Shown here in pieces: positions 52,401 through 57,864 of a stretch of DNA of 64,000 nucleotides. The DNA comes from a virus: positions 36,084 through 100,083 of the IMG/VR virus record IMGVR_UViG_3300008116_000022. One strand, written 5' to 3'. The position numbers and the translations under genes were made by a program. Every line of letters begins with the position of its first letter. Within the stretch, counting starts at the first letter, position 1. Below the pieces are notes generated by a model. It searched no databases. It worked only from the letters and a program-made list of their open reading frames with translations, and was not told the origin of the DNA.

Positions 52401-54746
52401 AGGGCTGCCATAATCAAAGCACTAACGGATCTGAGAAAATTAAGAATAAAGACTGAAAACGAAAAAGATGATACAGACCTACGTAGACGACGACGTGAAC
52501 TAACTACTAGGAAGATACTTCTTGATAGTGACCCTGCTGCTACTGAACAGAAAAAATTTGATTTAGCATACGCAGAGGAATCACTCAGGATAGATGAAGA
52601 AAGTAATAGTCTCAGAAAGATTGTTCGCGCATCTCGAATGCCCAATCTGTCTGGAGAAGAAATTAACACTTTGGTTAAGCGACTTCAATCACTTGGCATA
52701 AAAACGGACGGGAAAGAACTGCAAAAACTCTATAGTGCTTTGCAAAGTTCCAATACCAAAGAAGCCCAGTCAGCCCAAAACCAATTAAATGCCCTGATAA
52801 AAAACAAGCCTATGATCCTACAACGGCTTAAAGATGATTTTATTTTTAGGCAAAAAATATCACAAAACACTCGTATGTCTGACAATCTTGGTATTGATAT
52901 AGGCGTACTGCAAAGTCAATTAGAGTTGCTTAAACAAAAAGAAAAATCGTTCCCATTAAATAAAGATATATTGCAGATACCATCAATGGAGCGGGCAGTA
53001 GCGATCACTAATTTACAAAATCAAAAACTAAAATCTGAGAATGAACTACTAGAACAACAGAGAACTAAGCGGGGATCAATGACTAAAGAGGACTTTGAGC
53101 GCAGAAGAAGGGCGATTGAAACAACCTATAAACTAGGAATGGAAAAAATTGATATGCAGTACAATACTGACAATTTAGCCAAACAAATTGAACGAGAAAT
53201 AAATGCTTTAGATGTCAAAATCTTGATTGAGGATGTTGGTATTAAAAACTTAGATTTACAGGCAAAGATGTTTGCAGCCACAGCCGCAGATGGCATGGTA
53301 GATGTTGCTAATATTTCTAAGCGGGCTACCCTGGAACAAGAAAGTGCATTAAACAGACTTAATAGAGAAATCCTTGACACCCAAAACAATACTAAACTCA
53401 CCGCAGAACAAAGGCAACAACGCATAGATGCTCTCAAGGCAAACAGTGGACTTGAGTTAGGTGCAATTAGAAAACAATCTGAGCGCGATACTCGCAAGGG
53501 TGAACTACAAAATCAAAAAACAGAATTAGATACTAGGATCAAAGTATCTGATTCCGCTAAAACTGTATTAGAGAGTAAAGGTAATATTGCTAAGGCACTA
53601 GGACTTGACCTGGCTGGGGAAAGAATTGATAAGCAGATAGCCCAAATTAATTTAAGCCATGAGTACGCACAGAAGAAGATGCAACTAGAACAAGATGTTG
53701 AAAATATGAAAATCAGCAATGAAAATGCGATCGCGCTTAGAGAAAATTTAGATGCGGAAATGGCATTAAAATCAGAAGCTATTAAGATTCAATATTCAGA
53801 GTTTAGCCAAGTTCTCAAGTCTTTCACAGGTGGCTTTAAGAGTGCCTTTAAAGAATTTATTTGGAACAAAGAAGGAGATAGTTGGGCTGATTCACTGGAT
53901 AAGCTTTGGAAAGGAATAGCTAATAGTATCCTTGATAGTTTAGCTGAAATTGCATCCAAGTACATGACTAATGCGCTCTTTAGTTGGATACAACCACCAA
54001 CCCAGGGGTTAAGCGCAGCAGCATTGCAACTACAACAAGCAGCCGTGTCTGTTCAACTATTATCTAAATCTGCTCACGAATTAGAAAAAGCTGCCTACGC
54101 ACTTCAAGATGCAGCAAACACCGCTAGACAGAAGGAAGGCGGGGAAGGTAAGGACAAGGGGAATACGTCTGATATTTCTGATTTTGCTGGCATGGGAGGT
54201 GATATGTCTTTTGGGCTAATGGACTTAGGAGGTATTAACTCTTTTGTTCCCACTGGCATGGATTTTGTAGATCCTTCTACTTTTGTGGCCAGTGATTTTG
54301 GTACAGCCACTCTATCAGGATTTGCTAAGGGTGGCATGATTGATAAAGATACCCTGGGTAAAATCCAGAATTTTGCTAACGGGGGGATTGTGGGAGCAAT
54401 GAACAAAGAACGCTCTCTCACTGGTAAGACACCCCACTTGATAGTAGCTTCTGAAGGTGAGCGTATTCTTAATCACAGGGAAACGGCTGTTTGGAATAGA
54501 TTGCAATCTGGTATTACTGGTTTTGCCGATGGTGGTATAGTCGGTGGTGGTAAAGGTGAGATGGCTTCAAGGATTGGTAATACTACTACCGTTAATGTCC
54601 CTGTCAGTGTATCCGTAAGTGGCAATGATTCAGAGGTTGATTCTAACAGGTTGTCACAGACTGTACAGGCACTTGTGAGCGACGGTATTCGCAGGGAATT
54701 AAGACCCGGTGGTTCTATCAGTAGAGGTAATCCTTATAAGCGGTAA
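37428..54746 (+). CDS. Tape measure protein, 5,772 residues
   Basis: A single open frame of 17.3 kb. Typical N terminus (LGELIVELSADSSELEKTLE) and C terminus (GFADGGIVGGGKGEMASRIG, then NVPVSVSVSG). Order: 35-residue repeats (about 65-130); a (QSSTG)7 block at 396-430; SPSxVM-type motifs near 945, 1265 and 2370; three copies of a module of about 190 residues (1615-2380); a hydrophobic 17-residue repeat (2405-2608); the classic tape-measure domain with EELRQQLGEKFPPAMGVFAK (3263-3425); long coiled coils; a degenerate M23-like fold (4685-4790); a (KTPT)8 linker at 4903-4934; and a final coiled coil. It sets tail length; at about 0.15 nm per residue this predicts roughly 870 nm. The start has TAGGAG upstream. 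Confidence 0.9.
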   Translation: MNLGELIVELSADSSELEKTLERAKKKAYEAAKAVEKSFKDINLSLDNNKTTKKDNLSSHLSVNQQRLKKTNDYFKSNPITPVVNDSQLTNLNEHLNLKVRHLKKTNDYFKSNPITPVVNDSQLTILNERLSLEAQHLKQVNKHFDNNPINVNVNSKNLDELNRRLNGLSSKTIAITAESKLSKQLEKSLTDAVKDAVKESNRGKDQKSSSTPVQQQAAKEVLSSRKTQNVNVVANPVSAALNGIFQEIGKQFIGGLDKSAEDIFGANISGMARKANNAFLRYFGLRTKTQANPGDAPTQNTQTESSSQKVKKQKTQVNPDPVSASASISEKTISTDKLPENQVKRIVQNIVVDFAFDYASGNLSQQRTKDLLARAGKQVFKKVVIPYINEISESQSSTGQSSTGQSSTGQSSTGQSSTGQSSTGQSSTGQSSTSKKISRASQRAFEILKEAGQPAPQKSAPQQADQVLKPQSHVPENLIVKNVKKIFQKSNKSQQPVATSSDLENAAQLLINAANILANSATINASQKPKKTKSKFESDKETNKLLVKVETASSEIKQAAVNLNKTTKGFNDSINKIKAASLEIKQSANDLKNAVQLLANAVNVLTGSTQSAINSASDPKKPKSTNNDAELLQPKQDVLPKVKQQLDLAQSNIAKGLNNTVESLSNTAKAAKDFVQSQINQKINASLPSNAEQKTPLQLPTEQAQQLQQPVNIPQKSTKNEDITVLEPLPLELKQNINSVRLNTAKNIVASKRFMDATDQEGNAQLVPQKPINIEKINTKKQTSLDTTRDVFEIINDYFTAEYKKLKTDVDRAKKSGNLEDIDATRNKLKNFASHTEKAVTDIDAIVKQAEDQGYQKYINSELTDVHSKGKSPIRRKTKLANEMIGSLNYAEGQILEKDRKNYVAQAEKAGIEIPEGLKRGIVSNFDGVSAETKKLLNDFIKVVKKQLGIQSPSLVMFEIGMMIASGLFFGMQKGNSKVSEGARKMVTTIKSAFDPLNDLSSLGLAGTYMIPNLSDISNKAMIAMSATSTGLNMLDKVGEHHAANPDQTLFQATYGTAKNFVKDAVTDKSFVKPREAVDHLVNVAKFGTELVTPLGLKAFTNPIESANDGVAAAFRTMAITKSLKQAHQDTKQQTQQDSTLNYASTFKNVLPQYLKANKIGRAEALKMFGGGLKVVPGMHGGNDANLYNAGAVAMGTAASLANATIGKFAPVANFVQTGKDVVKGLEQGILKNAGIATNAIATLGDSVQSQIKQNMGISSPSKVMIALGLMITSGLAVGIKKGIVDVSGASKLLLKVFDFVTKKINLFNSQDISSYDDIIKNSADGTAQTTKNVYDEANKVNKRTFFGSLLGAGMVAIGSTGILGDKVSAPFKHLGAYYQGNIDVHKIQGRTAREAEMAVMYQSMAEFAKANKKKEWKNLWGMAQKQTEMISDDWSVTSGVVGTSVAQIPEFKTLYKTLGGFNYGQNKEGGLQINDVYDWNAGEKKATKFKTPFGVAKKVNDFLIKHPKMAEKLGFTYNPKYKGYGINTKKAPLFVFLGDPDDPTLSNGNDIILGDAIHSVIGGKAYIQSHTTSQEKLRELQKKARTAFNRVQGNPVRFAEQPEIQSYLEGLDFGDAPSYNLLNLFGVNDVLNRRTAKNNLTKEKIESFKKSGAFPYEENIKHGKGLLEEFEKDKASNPLYSVAKFANKKGLNDYLLMSMHEQAGIENKLKLQKEIFKELSGRMPASYENPVINHKSFFDNIKQMRKDGLSYKDIGTNLVSAFGEGILTSSGTAIKIVINFAKNILNAIKEAFNITLPNRQKTNTAKGLGLGLGLNETVKMDGENNADAPSNYSHFDLFGTNHILNKRKTADNLIKEKIESLRDSGAFSSKENIERGKSLLRDFDNNKVSRGKLYSLPYFILSKRLDFDSLMAMQEQAGIQNRTGVQKGIFKFLSRNLPDSYVEPTINHKSFFDNIKQMRKDGLSYKDIGRNVISAFSEGVLTSAGSALATVIIFAKNILSAIKKVFRIASPSGEGIDVGKNFASSTGVGIDNGSDKAVESAKTLAEKLKATLREEFKSQILSEENLQINPARVLSQQMERFDGYVSGITPEEIRKKYAELQKRNISGISHDYVFKYAANDLEELLDPTNKSDATIKRDKKKADYIQKTLNNVFDKFDDWDSKWGDAFVQTDDGVKSKQEYLKSKYPYTYQKDGFIRENSFVGINDVLNRRTAKNAFLKERIEMESEYFNTPSSIKEGQRLLRKYEKIKSRYPFYSLEKFAEEEGLYPHRLIPMHEQAKRANKPKLQKEILDYTGTYYEDVKPINPKGFFDNIKQMRKDGLGYKDIGINLISALKEGVLLSVPHVLRTINIFAKSVIATVKNIFKIASPSQVFIEIGKNIISSIGTGIKNFAPIALKATQDIAGGIFKTLLNFSKGKVFKNIGTSFFNGGVLKNLISSFFAGGALKDVGIGLISSMFKGGALKDVGIEFISSMFMGGGLPNIAIGLVSSLFAGGIFKNVAIDSIFKGGGIFKNIGVGLISSIFKGGSLQDISIQLISSFFKGGSLKDVGIGLVSAIFKSTNLQDISSNFFSSIFKGGGLQNISSNFFSSIFKDGILKNISSSFKKLLSGYAPVPDSQSTPQNPQGSITLADQYLNAGNTLVTNVFEAVKSSIRQSTLSGYASLGQVMRNAVNAALFSLSNTLKQPLHQALLSQARSILPWFLQFIPASFQLLPKLSFAMPFVGGMALRFGNSIIKNLLENNILKEGGFLTNLLSSITKINLPTLAGTKTAGVAGFLSKIVAPLPFIAGSHPLLGLGINAVSPVYDAFSGILGLDNSMKPNLKKQALSAKEVFENQTKINRKKAQLQDFKGVDASKELVENLGNTLLNSVLNNLDIPVIPKSVIQRMIGRKMGERSGTIADVINAFGIEKSKAEQVLTRNLESGNTKRLDGLTKQILRERGVTKSARDAMTPEQLAAARDSVLNNPLDITKKERDFLRFEGDLEANIGKKGFDITQRTREAKLIRILRERGVSNAEIKNIRQSNGLNDLAADLVANPRTSTKGFMGKLTEAYASNDQDAMKELVKQGLKRAGMSTKQINNIDPKLLDTATAGLMTTLSGLQVKFREKGFDMGKALAKGFEDSMVNLANAKDDLEYNAKKALGQANFGDSVGLIFRRMFRGTAATQGQFTEMYNQMGSGVKKLMFGGSKDGDEMFPNVLQFFGSIATTLAPITTMIGAITPLLLPLAPIITGIGMAVNMVAPHVAKLIDGIQRVEVLQRRFKFLGGSTEGGKAEFNYAKDIANKLNVPSEVAANSYSQLAIAAKDSKMEGQGVKELFEGITSSLSALGINGQDASLVFMAYTQILAKGKLSMEELRQQLGEKFPPAMGVFAKAMGVSVPEMNALVASGSVLSQDILPKVAKVLKEDYGNAAADQAGGLVVALNKLGNVGFEITTIFTDKLGGTLAFFVNSFANVLGVLSGALKDLIPLAQSFMIGFAATISIGLTIILSKFKPFLVVMTSLQSFLLATFSAITTNMMPMVIGIMSDVADGWLGAERNLMDNMFQGVNNMIVTVFGTIDSVMRSMSEDKVSFSSVFGNLIQGAQQAGNIMEWLKGVFAGFFKIIPSGLVELLAIVFMLEQGTGLMVMALWPAIKGLWGGITGIFGATAKAFYGVMGTIQAVTELMMTSSAAAGNAMNDVEVRHARSMAIVQGGLAFLSKALLHFSIGYAALMFSKGDFSDPMRESINKSTADINKHLTDVRLNINKTTEAFNKATKSVEELGKGIANALPSKGVQLDIRSLWGGGDWKWDDAVRETNAKYRTDGKGGSPQGPSAMDIIGTGALYAGGAGYAVAAGSKAIKAIVDLAVKAAPILEANKALAAQGIQATSITRVPLFGKLATAIAPVVAIMGPWGLAIAGLITAVIAATVALDLFAPKITQKQLDALPDEIKQIINAKKEGERLDLASQQVIKLYNDQKLNNERLREFANSVGLDGDPNNFVAPRVAAMPEKQRKKFELTDKAKNINTDIENKRKSLKAIEDNADTEVEKSAARSGDSYKKVQAELAQLEKNKKLMQLNFMASYGNKSSMDAIDEEIKKKEAEIRKAVEQVPESTPWIVSSYEGLGGFAPVNKPVVPKDLKPKEDLENLKKQKATLQTNIGASAQRRLDYDEIKNIDARLKKAATEFVDLQEQLRTNPSSALRAKAGTTRELIKQLQKQREKFVDSFGDPTPALKRSIKDIKDKIAEVQTKSDVPEAQKKVTTKQLRETLNQLEKMLATATQFSVTEISESMYTQATNALKDAETKYNANMNANKIASNLSQSRIYGKTNLTSQQIAPELSRQQIKDLETQQSELNKNLTVKESNLKNLNVALALGVGDMAGLTSEIEKLQQDIMKDKEQISQNVLEIAKARREANQALIDQTKQVAEYYRTNIRESELAVIEYKKAIVSIKNLGFANRLRQALIGAGTNIVTEFVEGLINIFQQLGEIENIRIDQERQKLEYRNSITDMQLKMSELQRSIPGLDPNKLGQFNQSLKGIGGTLLDIGKEIERINKMLGIDVVNSTNGLNMALTKVSNTFSNLNSMPSIVISLPGNPNTPVPPSLHPPIDRIIPISNPKKPNNDPYEWMGIPTKQSELPAINPTAIASMSKGVLVAGIASDVPYLPPQPQLVAQAPPGGKSANKPKPPNNAIVSPIGGMNISEFNKKNYSVDSNLIMRFYVDQNQKVLSSVAGTLVRVNANTVELQKNINGKLLAIRYGGLNIDKNIKFNKDNRASVTAGQVLGTRTNWAGTESKVGISVTIDGKAKNPSKFFRDAVEGKRQNPITKFGNWLFDKIDPDTEKLGLVPQNVSPSWLKNLRTGVGNLGRGVGNFGKGAWDMTTSVFGFGKKVIENSPGYRLAEQIPIVRAVKETYDEQQKKNQRQNTNNKTPTKTPTKTPTKTPTKTPTKTPTKTPTKTPTPTKTPQDTARDLTKKQIRGEKLDSKTQQQLIPEAPTANARTKTQLTKEQIRLSKEQERAAIIKALTDLRKLRIKTENEKDDTDLRRRRRELTTRKILLDSDPAATEQKKFDLAYAEESLRIDEESNSLRKIVRASRMPNLSGEEINTLVKRLQSLGIKTDGKELQKLYSALQSSNTKEAQSAQNQLNALIKNKPMILQRLKDDFIFRQKISQNTRMSDNLGIDIGVLQSQLELLKQKEKSFPLNKDILQIPSMERAVAITNLQNQKLKSENELLEQQRTKRGSMTKEDFERRRRAIETTYKLGMEKIDMQYNTDNLAKQIEREINALDVKILIEDVGIKNLDLQAKMFAATAADGMVDVANISKRATLEQESALNRLNREILDTQNNTKLTAEQRQQRIDALKANSGLELGAIRKQSERDTRKGELQNQKTELDTRIKVSDSAKTVLESKGNIAKALGLDLAGERIDKQIAQINLSHEYAQKKMQLEQDVENMKISNENAIALRENLDAEMALKSEAIKIQYSEFSQVLKSFTGGFKSAFKEFIWNKEGDSWADSLDKLWKGIANSILDSLAEIASKYMTNALFSWIQPPTQGLSAAALQLQQAAVSVQLLSKSAHELEKAAYALQDAANTARQKEGGEGKDKGNTSDISDFAGMGGDMSFGLMDLGGINSFVPTGMDFVDPSTFVASDFGTATLSGFAKGGMIDKDTLGKIQNFANGGIVGAMNKERSLTGKTPHLIVASEGERILNHRETAVWNRLQSGITGFADGGIVGGGKGEMASRIGNTTTVNVPVSVSVSGNDSEVDSNRLSQTVQALVSDGIRRELRPGGSISRGNPYKR
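37628..37803 (+). repeat. 105-bp tandem repeat at the tape measure N terminus
   Basis: A 71-bp segment is identical at 37628-37698 and 37733-37803, giving a 35-residue protein repeat; a third, diverged copy follows. Confidence 0.8.
38613..38732 (+). repeat. 15-bp in-frame tandem repeat, 8 units
   Basis: CAGAGTTCAACAGGT repeated seven times plus one variant, encoding QSSTG units in the tape measure. Perfect identity suggests recent expansion. Confidence 0.9.
42270..44570 (+). repeat. Triplicated module within the tape measure
   Basis: Modules at about 42270-42850, 42920-43480 and 44030-44560. Each contains VLNRRTAKN-type and HEQA-type blocks, then KSFFDNIKQMRKDGLSYKDI and a hydrophobic helix pair. 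Modules 1 and 2 share an identical 68-bp stretch (42630-42697 and 43272-43339). Confidence 0.8.
44640..45250 (+). repeat. 51-bp degenerate repeat encoding hydrophobic helices
   Basis: About eleven units of 17 residues of type GGALKDVGIGLISSMFK, some shortened to 14. Each has a Gly-Gly turn and a hydrophobic helix, in tape-measure residues about 2405-2608. Confidence 0.8.
52134..52229 (+). repeat. 12-bp in-frame tandem repeat, 8 units
   Basis: AAAACACCAACA repeated eight times, encoding a KTPT linker between the M23-like domain and the C-terminal coiled coil of the tape measure. Confidence 0.9.
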
Positions 54747-54748
54747 TA

Positions 54749-54771
54749 AAAAGCGGGATTTGCCCGCTTTT
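54749..54771. terminator. Bidirectional terminator after tape measure
   Basis: 9-bp stem AAAAGCGGG/CCCGCTTTT, 5-nt loop. It ends the rightward tape-measure transcript and the leftward portal operon. Confidence 0.8.
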
Positions 54772-54775
54772 GTGT

Positions 54776-54931
54776 TTATTCCGCTAAGGGTAGATTTGCT
54801 AATTCAGGAATCGGGGGGTTCTGAACAAACTCTGTAATTACTTCCTGGACTACGCTCTCATTAATCTTGAGTGTTTCTATTAGCTCCTCTAAAGGTGGCA
54901 ATTCTTCAAAATCAGGTTTAAAGTTAGTCAC
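54776..54931 (-). CDS. Small acidic hypothetical protein in portal operon
   Basis: 51 residues with GTG start at 54931; AGGAGG lies 8 bases upstream and sets the start. Reads TNFKPDFEELPPLEELIETL, then ESVVQEVITEFVQNPP. Overlaps the previous gene by 8 bases. No family recognised. Confidence 0.55.
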   Translation of the reverse strand: MTNFKPDFEELPPLEELIETLKINESVVQEVITEFVQNPPIPELANLPLAE

Positions 54932-55103
54932 TTTTCTTACCTCCTCTGGGGGCTGCCATCCCCGCTGCTCCTGATCCTAATGCCAGTGCCACGTTGTATG
55001 CACCGTTGACTTTACTGTCGTTTGTGTTTGGTGTCACAAGAACCGTAACTACAATCAATGCACTAAATAAGCCTAGTGTTAATGGTATTAAATCTTCTTT
55101 CAT
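54924..55103 (-). CDS. Small two-segment membrane protein (holin-like by size only)
   Basis: 59 residues from ATG at 55103 (MKEDLIPLTLGLFSALIVVT). Two hydrophobic stretches (5-23 and about 32-47) joined by a polar loop and a basic tail (APRGGKKSD). An upstream extension in frame lacks support and lies in the portal gene. Size and layout suit a holin, but there is no endolysin beside it, so this is a guess. Confidence 0.45.
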   Translation of the reverse strand: MKEDLIPLTLGLFSALIVVTVLVTPNTNDSKVNGAYNVALALGSGAAGMAAPRGGKKSD

Positions 55104-55105
55104 AT

Positions 55106-57016
55106 CTAGAGACTGGGTAAAATTGGTGATTTTGAGTAGTATTTGACGCATTTGCAATTTGCCCGACATTGACAATTTTCTCCTGGGTTGGGCAACGTTC
55201 CAATCTTTACCCAACCTACACCACTATAACGCACACAATCATCGCAACTATGGAAAGCTGCTAAAACCCTTCTTTCCCACAAGAACCCATTTCTTGCGTG
55301 ACCTTCTAGCCTACCATCTTCATAGAAGTGCCTGGTTTTGTTGTAGTACATCTGCACCCTAGCTAGTATCTGCGCTTCTGACAGATTACCCTGGATGATG
55401 TCACGGGAAAAACCACGCAGATATTGGTATTGCAAGTTCACCTTACCACTTATTTCGGCATGGTCTCGCCAATCCATTTGCTTGATGCCACCTATACCTA
55501 ATGAGTATTGGTAGATGGCTAAATTCCTGATGGATTGGGCTGTCTTCTGTTCCCACGTACTGACATTAATTTTACCTGATAGCAAATCTTTAGTGATTTT
55601 GTTGCCTGCCTGTAATTCGTATTCTATGGCTTTCTCTGTAATTCTGGCTACATCCTTCTCTCTGACAAATTGCCCTTTCTTATTGCCGTTTGCATAGTGG
55701 TATCGTTGGCTATTAGCATTCCAGTAAAAGCTGTTTGATTCCTGAGCAGACTTAGTTGCCCAGGAACTATACTTTTTTTCAGCTACGTTCTCCTCTGTGT
55801 CTACACTGGTTTCTAGTGACTCTAAAGGAACAATTCCTGCTAGTTCCCTCATCCGGTTAACTACTGCTAAATCCTCGCCGCTGAAAGTACCACTGGTCAC
55901 GCAATTATTGACAACACTTAAAAGAGCGATCGCGTCTTCATTGTCTTGAGTTTTGACGGGAAAAATACCGTAGTCTTTTTGTTCTCCAAAGTTAAATTCA
56001 ATCATGGGACGGATCACCTTTTCAATTAAGGTGTCTCCCACTAATTCCATCTGTGACTTGATTACCAGTTCTAAGATATTTCTGTGACCAGCGTTGAGGT
56101 TACTGTCACCACTACCACTCATGCCCATACCTGTAACAGTTTTAGGCACTAGCCACGACAGCATAATCATAGACTCTAAGTAACTAAGTACATTAATCCA
56201 AAAATCACCATTGGTTTCGTTGGCAACCGCAAATATCTCATCGGCAATATCAATTACTGCAAAAGCATTAGTCCTGCTTTCAGCAAGATTTTTAGACATT
56301 ACGTAACCTTGGTTATACAGCTTAGGCTCTCCTGTCACAGGATCTAAATAGGGAGAACCTGTATCCGGGTTAATCATGACTGCTGAATTATTCGCTGTGT
56401 CTGTTTTACCAACCAGCATCTTACCCTGGGTTTCGCTGATAATCGCTAAACAGGCATTGATGATTTTAGTTAATTGCCAGAAGGGGTAAGCTTTACGACA
56501 GGTTGCTACTCCATAGGGATCGCCACCCAATGCTAGGTATGGCTGATTAATTAAATGAATGCCATTCTCATAAGGAATATAGATATCAGTATTTTTTAAA
56601 TAATGGACTTGCTTGATGTTGCCAGAATAGCCTTCAAACCAATAGTAGCGAGGGTCAATGGTTCTGATTTTATCCAAATAAGCTTTGCGTTTTTTAATGG
56701 CATAACTGACTTCTGAGAACGACCTACCAAAGGGAACAAAGGTTAGGATTTCAGCAATCACGTTTGACCAACTCCCATCCATTCTGTTGATGGAAGTTAA
56801 TACAAATTCCTGAATATTCTCGTCAAAGTGCTGATACTTTCCCATCATTGAAACACCTAAAAGCGTCCGCAGATCGTTAGCTGCTGAAGCCACAGGGGAC
56901 TCTTTAAGCATTTCTGCATATTTATCTACTGGGTTCTGATCAGATTGTCTAATTACCCCAATCCAAGTAGAAACAAGTGCCTGAACTGCGGGTGATAATA
57001 ATGTTGTGTTTAGCAT
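55106..57016 (-). CDS. Portal protein fused to MuF-like head morphogenesis domain
   Basis: 636 residues. Residues 1-about 400 follow the Mu gp29/DUF935-type portal layout: PFWQLTKIINACLAIISETQ, SYLESMIMLSWLVPKTVTGM, then LVGDTLIEKVIRPMIEFNFG. The rest resembles the MuF/SPP1 gp7 minor head domain, ending with a cysteine cluster (HSCDDCVRYSG, then NCQCRANCKCV). The portal forms the DNA entry ring; MuF proteins often enter the cell with the DNA. It lies on the leftward strand after the tape measure, 26 kb from the large terminase. Confidence 0.75.
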   Translation of the reverse strand: MLNTTLLSPAVQALVSTWIGVIRQSDQNPVDKYAEMLKESPVASAANDLRTLLGVSMMGKYQHFDENIQEFVLTSINRMDGSWSNVIAEILTFVPFGRSFSEVSYAIKKRKAYLDKIRTIDPRYYWFEGYSGNIKQVHYLKNTDIYIPYENGIHLINQPYLALGGDPYGVATCRKAYPFWQLTKIINACLAIISETQGKMLVGKTDTANNSAVMINPDTGSPYLDPVTGEPKLYNQGYVMSKNLAESRTNAFAVIDIADEIFAVANETNGDFWINVLSYLESMIMLSWLVPKTVTGMGMSGSGDSNLNAGHRNILELVIKSQMELVGDTLIEKVIRPMIEFNFGEQKDYGIFPVKTQDNEDAIALLSVVNNCVTSGTFSGEDLAVVNRMRELAGIVPLESLETSVDTEENVAEKKYSSWATKSAQESNSFYWNANSQRYHYANGNKKGQFVREKDVARITEKAIEYELQAGNKITKDLLSGKINVSTWEQKTAQSIRNLAIYQYSLGIGGIKQMDWRDHAEISGKVNLQYQYLRGFSRDIIQGNLSEAQILARVQMYYNKTRHFYEDGRLEGHARNGFLWERRVLAAFHSCDDCVRYSGVGWVKIGTLPNPGENCQCRANCKCVKYYSKSPILPSL

Positions 57017-57033
57017 ATTTTTTTATTAATTAA

Positions 57034-57059
57034 TATTAGATATGCTATCATATCTAATA
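57034..57059. promoter_or_regulatory. Large inverted repeat between portal and tail-tip operons
   Basis: 11-bp arms TATTAGATATG and CATATCTAATA around CTAT, in the 71-base divergent region 57017-57087. A candidate operator controlling both operons. Confidence 0.6.
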
Positions 57060-57087
57060 AGTAAAATCCGACTTTTTCTGATCAAAG

Positions 57088-57864
57088 ATGATTAATAATT
57101 TAATCAAAGAACAAATTAAAAATATCCTTAATTCCCAGGCTGATATTCAAATTGAGTCCTGTGGATTGGTGCTAGGTGGCTTGCTAAAAACCAGTGTTGT
57201 TGCACTGAAAAACGTGCATCCAGATCCGGTAAATAATAGCAGGATAGATCATAGGGACTTGTCAAAATTTAGCTATGATAATGTCAAGGCGTTTTGGCAT
57301 ACTCACTTAGATTCTCATCCCAATCACTTCACCCATACTGATATTGAGATGAGTCACCAAACTCAAAAACCTATCATCTTGTATCATCCACACTCAGACG
57401 CTTGGGACTACTACGAACCTAACAACCCTAACCCGTTTCCGCTTAAATATACACAACTTAATCCTAAACAAACAGAATTTTATCAAAACATACCCTTTCA
57501 GTGGGGACGTTCTGATTGTTTCTCAATAGTCAGAAGATATTGCTTAGGCGTACTTGGTGTTGACCTTGGGGAATTTACTCGAACTAATACTGACAATTTT
57601 CCCAGTAAAAACTATAAGTGTCCACTTGATGTTAATAGAGAATTAATGCTTATGCCACCAGGCATGAAAATTAAGCAACATGACATCTTTGCGATCGCGC
57701 TTAGAGATGGAACAGAACCAAATCACGCCGCAGTATTAGTTGATGCAGAACAGAATCTAATCTTACACTCAATGTCCCCGCAATCCTGTAGCAAGATTGA
57801 ACCTTATGGAAGATATCTAAGACAAAGAACCGTGGCTCACTACCGATTAAAACGCTTATGCTAA
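57088..57864 (+). CDS. Tail assembly protein K (MPN/JAMM + NlpC/P60)
   Basis: 258 residues. The N-terminal JAMM part has FWHTHLDSHPNHFTHTDIEM (metal-binding HxH, then T..D). The C-terminal NlpC/P60 part has RSDCFSIVRRYC with the nucleophile Cys and PNHAAVLVD with the His. This is the lambda gpK design: a peptidase in the tail tip that may cut peptidoglycan during entry or process tail proteins. The stop overlaps the next start by 7 bases. Confidence 0.85.
   Translation: MINNLIKEQIKNILNSQADIQIESCGLVLGGLLKTSVVALKNVHPDPVNNSRIDHRDLSKFSYDNVKAFWHTHLDSHPNHFTHTDIEMSHQTQKPIILYHPHSDAWDYYEPNNPNPFPLKYTQLNPKQTEFYQNIPFQWGRSDCFSIVRRYCLGVLGVDLGEFTRTNTDNFPSKNYKCPLDVNRELMLMPPGMKIKQHDIFAIALRDGTEPNHAAVLVDAEQNLILHSMSPQSCSKIEPYGRYLRQRTVAHYRLKRLC

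Noticed and set aside
54924-55103. Confident holin call
   Set aside because: Only size and two hydrophobic segments support it, and no endolysin gene is adjacent.
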